Assembly: GCF_017302985.1 (NCBI RefSeq)
Contig: NZ_JAFIMU010000007.1
Location: 1,426,001-1,490,000 of the forward strand
Direction of reading: 5' to 3'
Length of the DNA: 64,000 bases
Source of the DNA: Corallococcus macrosporus
Lineage (GTDB): Bacteria > Myxococcota > Myxococcia > Myxococcales > Myxococcaceae
The position numbers and the translations under genes were made by a program. Of this stretch, positions 61,441 through 64,000 are shown piece by piece. The notes under the pieces were generated by a model that did no database searches, was not told the DNA's origin, and saw nothing but the letters and a program-made list of their open reading frames with translations. How positions within the stretch are numbered: the first letter of the stretch is position 1; the number at the start of each line of letters is the position of its first letter.

Positions 61441-63604
61441 TCAGAATAACGTCCACTTCCGCACCTGCAACCTGTGTGAGGCCATGTGCGGCGTGCGCAT
61501 CGAGGTGGCGGACGGGCGCATCACGTCCATCAAGGGCGACGCGGAGGACCCGTTCAGCCGAGGGCACATCTGTCCCAAGGCCGTGGCGCTGCGCGACCTG
61601 CACGAGGACCCGGACCGGCTGCGCCACCCCATGAAGCGCACCGCGTCCGGCTGGGAGCGCGTGTCCTGGGAGGACGCGTTCCGCGACATCAGCCAGCGGC
61701 TCCATGACCTCCAGAAGGAGCACGGACCGAACGCCGTGGGCGCGTACCTGGGCAACCCCAACGTGCACAACCTGGGCGCGATGATGTTCGGGCCCATGCT
61801 GCTTCGCGCGCTGCGCTCACGGAACCGGTTCTCCGCGACGTCTGTTGATCAGCTCCCCCACCAGCTCGCGGCCCACCTCATGTTCGGCCACCAGTTGCTG
61901 GTGCCCATCCCGGATATCGACCGCACCCGGTACATGCTCATGCTGGGCGCGAACCCGCTTGCGTCCAATGGCAGCCTGATGACGACGCCGGACGTGCGGG
62001 CCCGGCTGCGCGCCATCCAGGAGCGCGGCGGCAAGGTGGTGGTCATCGACCCGCGCCGCACGGAGACGGCGGGCATCGCGGACCAGCACGTCTTCATCCG
62101 TCCTGGCACGGACGCGCTCGCGCTGTTCTCCCTGCTGCACGTCGTCTTGGAAGGCAACGCGCACCGCATGGGCCGGCTCGCGGCGTTCGTGGACGGCTTG
62201 GACACCGTGGTGCCGCTCGTCCGGGACTTCGCTCCGGAGCGCACGGCCCTGCACACCGGCATCGCGCCGGAGGTGCTTCGCGGCATCGCGCGGGGCTTCC
62301 TCGCCGCGGATGGGGCCGTCTGCTACGGGCGCGTCGGCGTGTCCACGCAGCCGTTCGGCTCGCTCTGCCAGTGGCTCATCAACGTCCTCAACATCGTCAC
62401 CGGCAACCTGGACCGGGAGGGCGGCGCGCTCTTCACCCTGCCCGCCTTCGACCTCATCGGCGGGCCTCGCGCGTTCGGCGTGGGCCCTGGCAGCCATGGC
62501 CGCTGGAAGAGCCGGGTCCGCGGCCTGCCGGAATCCTCCGGGGAGCTGCCCGTCGCGGCGCTCGCGGAGGAGATCCTCACTCCAGGCGAGGGACGCATCC
62601 GCGCGCTCATCACCGTGGCCGGCAACCCCGTGCTGTCCACGCCCAATGGCACGCAGCTGGACGCCGCGCTGGGGCAGCTCGACTTCATGGTGAGCGTGGA
62701 TCCGTACCTCAACGAGACCACGCGCCACGCGCACTACATCCTGCCGCCCGCGTCGCTGCTGGAGCGCGGGCACTACGACCTCGTGTTCCACGTGCTCGCG
62801 GTGCGCAACACGGCGAAGTACTCGCCGCCGGTGTTCCAAGCGGGTCCGGACTCCTTGCAGGACTGGGAGATTGCCCTGGAGCTCCAGCACCGGCTGGAAA
62901 CCCTGCGCAAGGGGCGGAGCGTTCGTGCCCGGCTCCAGCACCAGGCCCTCAAGCGGCTGGGGCCGGAGCGCATCCTCGACCTGGGCCTTCGCATGGGGCC
63001 GTATGGCACTCGCTTCCATCCGCTCAAGAAGCACGGCCTGTCGCTCGCGAAGCTTCGCGCCGCGCCGCATGGCATCGACCTGGGGCCGTTGAAGCCCAGC
63101 CTGCCCGGCCGGCTCCGCAACCGCTCCAAGCGCATCCAGTTGGCGCCGGAGCTGTTCGTCGCGGACGTGGCCCGGCTTCGCGCCGCGTTCCCGGACGACG
63201 CGGCCCCCCGCGAGGGCGAGCTGCTGCTCATCGGCCGGCGGCACCTGCGCGACAACAACTCCTGGATGCACAACGTGGCGGGACTGGTGAAGGGCCGCCC
63301 GCGCTGCACGCTGATGATCCACCCGGACGACGCCTCACGCATCGGGCTCACCGATGGCGTGAACGCCACCATCCGCTCGCGCGTGGGTGAAGTGACCGTG
63401 CCCGTCGCCGTCACCGCCGACGTGATGCCCGGCGTCGTCAGCCTGCCGCACGGCTACGGCCACCAGCGTCCGGGCATCCGCCAGCAGGTCGCCAGCGCGC
63501 ATGCGGGCGCCAGCATCAACGACCTCACGGATGATCAAGCGCTGGACGTCGTCAGTGGCAACGCGGCCTTCAGCGGGACGCCCGTGCAGGTGCGTCCGGC
63601 CTGA
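61418..63604 (+). CDS. Molybdopterin-dependent oxidoreductase, start supplied by the island
   Basis: 728 residues. The 4Fe-4S motif CNLCEAMCGVRIEV plus GHICPKA (Cys 17, 20, 24, 52), the MGD-binding domains (YMLMLGANPLASNGS, VVVIDPRRTETAGIADQHVF, RIRALITVAGNPVLS) and a C-terminal molydopterin dinucleotide-binding domain (DNNSWMHNV, GVVSLPHGYGH) define the BisC/formate-dehydrogenase-like family. Residue after the MGD site does not show an obvious Sec or Cys ligand pattern. The first 11 residues (MALRAISSQNN) come from island DNA; the ancestral start is at 55990 (MSTPGPSQ). No Tat signal. Expression now depends on island-derived upstream sequence. Confidence 0.9.
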   Translation: MALRAISSQNNVHFRTCNLCEAMCGVRIEVADGRITSIKGDAEDPFSRGHICPKAVALRDLHEDPDRLRHPMKRTASGWERVSWEDAFRDISQRLHDLQKEHGPNAVGAYLGNPNVHNLGAMMFGPMLLRALRSRNRFSATSVDQLPHQLAAHLMFGHQLLVPIPDIDRTRYMLMLGANPLASNGSLMTTPDVRARLRAIQERGGKVVVIDPRRTETAGIADQHVFIRPGTDALALFSLLHVVLEGNAHRMGRLAAFVDGLDTVVPLVRDFAPERTALHTGIAPEVLRGIARGFLAADGAVCYGRVGVSTQPFGSLCQWLINVLNIVTGNLDREGGALFTLPAFDLIGGPRAFGVGPGSHGRWKSRVRGLPESSGELPVAALAEEILTPGEGRIRALITVAGNPVLSTPNGTQLDAALGQLDFMVSVDPYLNETTRHAHYILPPASLLERGHYDLVFHVLAVRNTAKYSPPVFQAGPDSLQDWEIALELQHRLETLRKGRSVRARLQHQALKRLGPERILDLGLRMGPYGTRFHPLKKHGLSLAKLRAAPHGIDLGPLKPSLPGRLRNRSKRIQLAPELFVADVARLRAAFPDDAAPREGELLLIGRRHLRDNNSWMHNVAGLVKGRPRCTLMIHPDDASRIGLTDGVNATIRSRVGEVTVPVAVTADVMPGVVSLPHGYGHQRPGIRQQVASAHAGASINDLTDDQALDVVSGNAAFSGTPVQVRPA
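61451..61512 (+). repeat. 62-bp direct repeat, right copy
   Basis: Second copy of the repeat at 56014-56075, codons 12-32 of the oxidoreductase. To its right the native gene continues (GACGGGCGC), whereas the left copy continues into unrelated sequence. No substitutions between the copies, so the duplication is recent or is maintained by exchange. Confidence 0.95.
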
Positions 63605-63610
63605 GGCTCT

Positions 63611-64000
63611 TCAGCGGTACACGGGCGCGGGCAGCACGGGCGGCACCACCGGCGCGGCGGCCGCCACCTTCGCCTTCGCGCGCCACACCAGCGGCGTGAG
63701 CGCCCCCACCAGCACGAACACCGCCTGCACCGTGTGCGCGAGCAGCGCGATGGACATGGCCTTCGCGGCCGTGGTCCCCATCGCTCCCGCCGCCAGCGAG
63801 AACATGCCGTCCGTCACGCCCACCTGCCCGGGCACCAGCGAGCCCATCGCCAGCGCCACCAGGTAGAGCCCCTGCGTGAACAGCGCCTGCACCACCGTCG
63901 CGTCGATGCCCACCGCGTGCGCCAGCACCGCGTACTGCATCACCTGCAACACCCGGCTGCCCAGGAACGCCAGCATTGGCCGCCACGGACACAGCCCTCC
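63611..64000 (-). CDS. Flippase-like / LPG-synthase transmembrane domain protein, C-terminal part
   Basis: The gene enters from the right edge; at least 129 residues are visible. Hydrophobic helices (RVLQVMQYAVLAHAVGI, ALFTQGLYLVALAMGSLV, AKAMSIALLAHTVQAVFVLV) surround SLVPGQVGVTDGMFSLAAGA, which resembles the conserved P-x-x-G-x-x-(E/D)G segment of the lysylphosphatidylglycerol synthase transmembrane/UPF0104 family. Convergent with the oxidoreductase, with 6 nt between stops. The N-terminal half is outside the window, so the call is moderate. Confidence 0.6.
   Translation of the reverse strand, partial: GGLCPWRPMLAFLGSRVLQVMQYAVLAHAVGIDATVVQALFTQGLYLVALAMGSLVPGQVGVTDGMFSLAAGAMGTTAAKAMSIALLAHTVQAVFVLVGALTPLVWRAKAKVAAAAPVVPPVLPAPVYR

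Larger units (their letters stand above)
56076..61450. mobile_element. Integrated defence island carrying Hachiman
   Basis: About 5.4 kb between the two 62-bp repeats. Contents: a piece of an IS3-like transposase, a degraded IS5-family element, the hamB and hamA genes, and a short reading-frame remnant. The part from about 57165 to 61450 is visibly AT-richer, with A/T-ending codons and long A-rich runs, unlike the flanks, which indicates recent transfer. No integrase or recombinase gene is present inside, so movement would need help from elsewhere or the enzyme gene has been lost. Insertion interrupts and then restores the frame of the molybdopterin oxidoreductase. Confidence 0.8.

Noticed and set aside
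56014-61512. Direct repeats as a CRISPR array
   Set aside because: Only two copies, 5.4 kb apart, and both are coding sequence of one gene family.

Overview
The window reads as a chromosomal segment of a myxobacterium (Myxococcota, most like Corallococcus/Myxococcus). Most of it is very GC-rich with G/C-ending codons. Its gene content fits: carotenoid genes behind a carB-like promoter, several Ser/Thr kinases, DUF4215 and thrombospondin-3 repeat proteins, many lipoproteins, a large hybrid histidine kinase, a sigma-54-type promoter and SARP-like regulation. The species assignment is inference from content.

Layout. 0-7 kb: start of a carotenoid operon (crtE, partial crtI) on the minus strand with a palindromic operator, divergent from a thioredoxin-fold exported protein and an SDR epimerase; then an esterase, an unknown protein, a membrane metallophosphoesterase and a TetR regulator. 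7-11.6 kb: one 1537-residue lipoprotein combining Cys-rich repeats, amidohydrolase, calcium-binding repeats and a lamin-tail domain. 11.8-24 kb: two Ser/Thr kinases, ATP-grasp, FHA, TPR, host-attachment-family, MCP, HAD, GST and cyclase genes, then a tandem pair of unrecognised paralogs. 24-31.4 kb: S46 peptidase, lipase, lactonase-like lipoprotein, then a decayed patch (IS630 remnant, LytTR remnant, SARP-like ATPase, 5' half of a tRNA-Arg). 31.4-46.4 kb: thioesterase-like protein, amine oxidase, Dps, SDR-GST-SelO redox cluster, pyrophosphatase plus CHAD, a LruC/DUF4114 protein, an RpoH-like sigma factor behind a sigma-54-type promoter, a coiled-coil lipoprotein and a YegD-type Hsp70. 46.4-52 kb: minus-strand operon of an OmpA-like lipoprotein, a TonB-dependent receptor carrying its own TonB C-terminal domain, and three lipoproteins. 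52.1-55.9 kb: a chalcone-isomerase-like protein and an HK-REC-HK hybrid kinase.

56.0-61.5 kb is the striking part. A molybdopterin oxidoreductase gene has been split by about 5.4 kb of foreign DNA bounded by a perfect 62-bp direct repeat (56014-56075 and 61451-61512). The insert holds transposase debris, a dead IS5-family element, and a two-gene Hachiman anti-phage system (hamB helicase, hamA DUF1837 nuclease) whose base and codon use is clearly more AT-rich than the host's. The right-hand repeat restores the oxidoreductase frame, now with a start codon and first residues supplied by the island. The window ends with the partial gene of a flippase-like membrane protein. Hachiman itself is a known system; the arrangement of this island and its target gene is what deserves follow-up.
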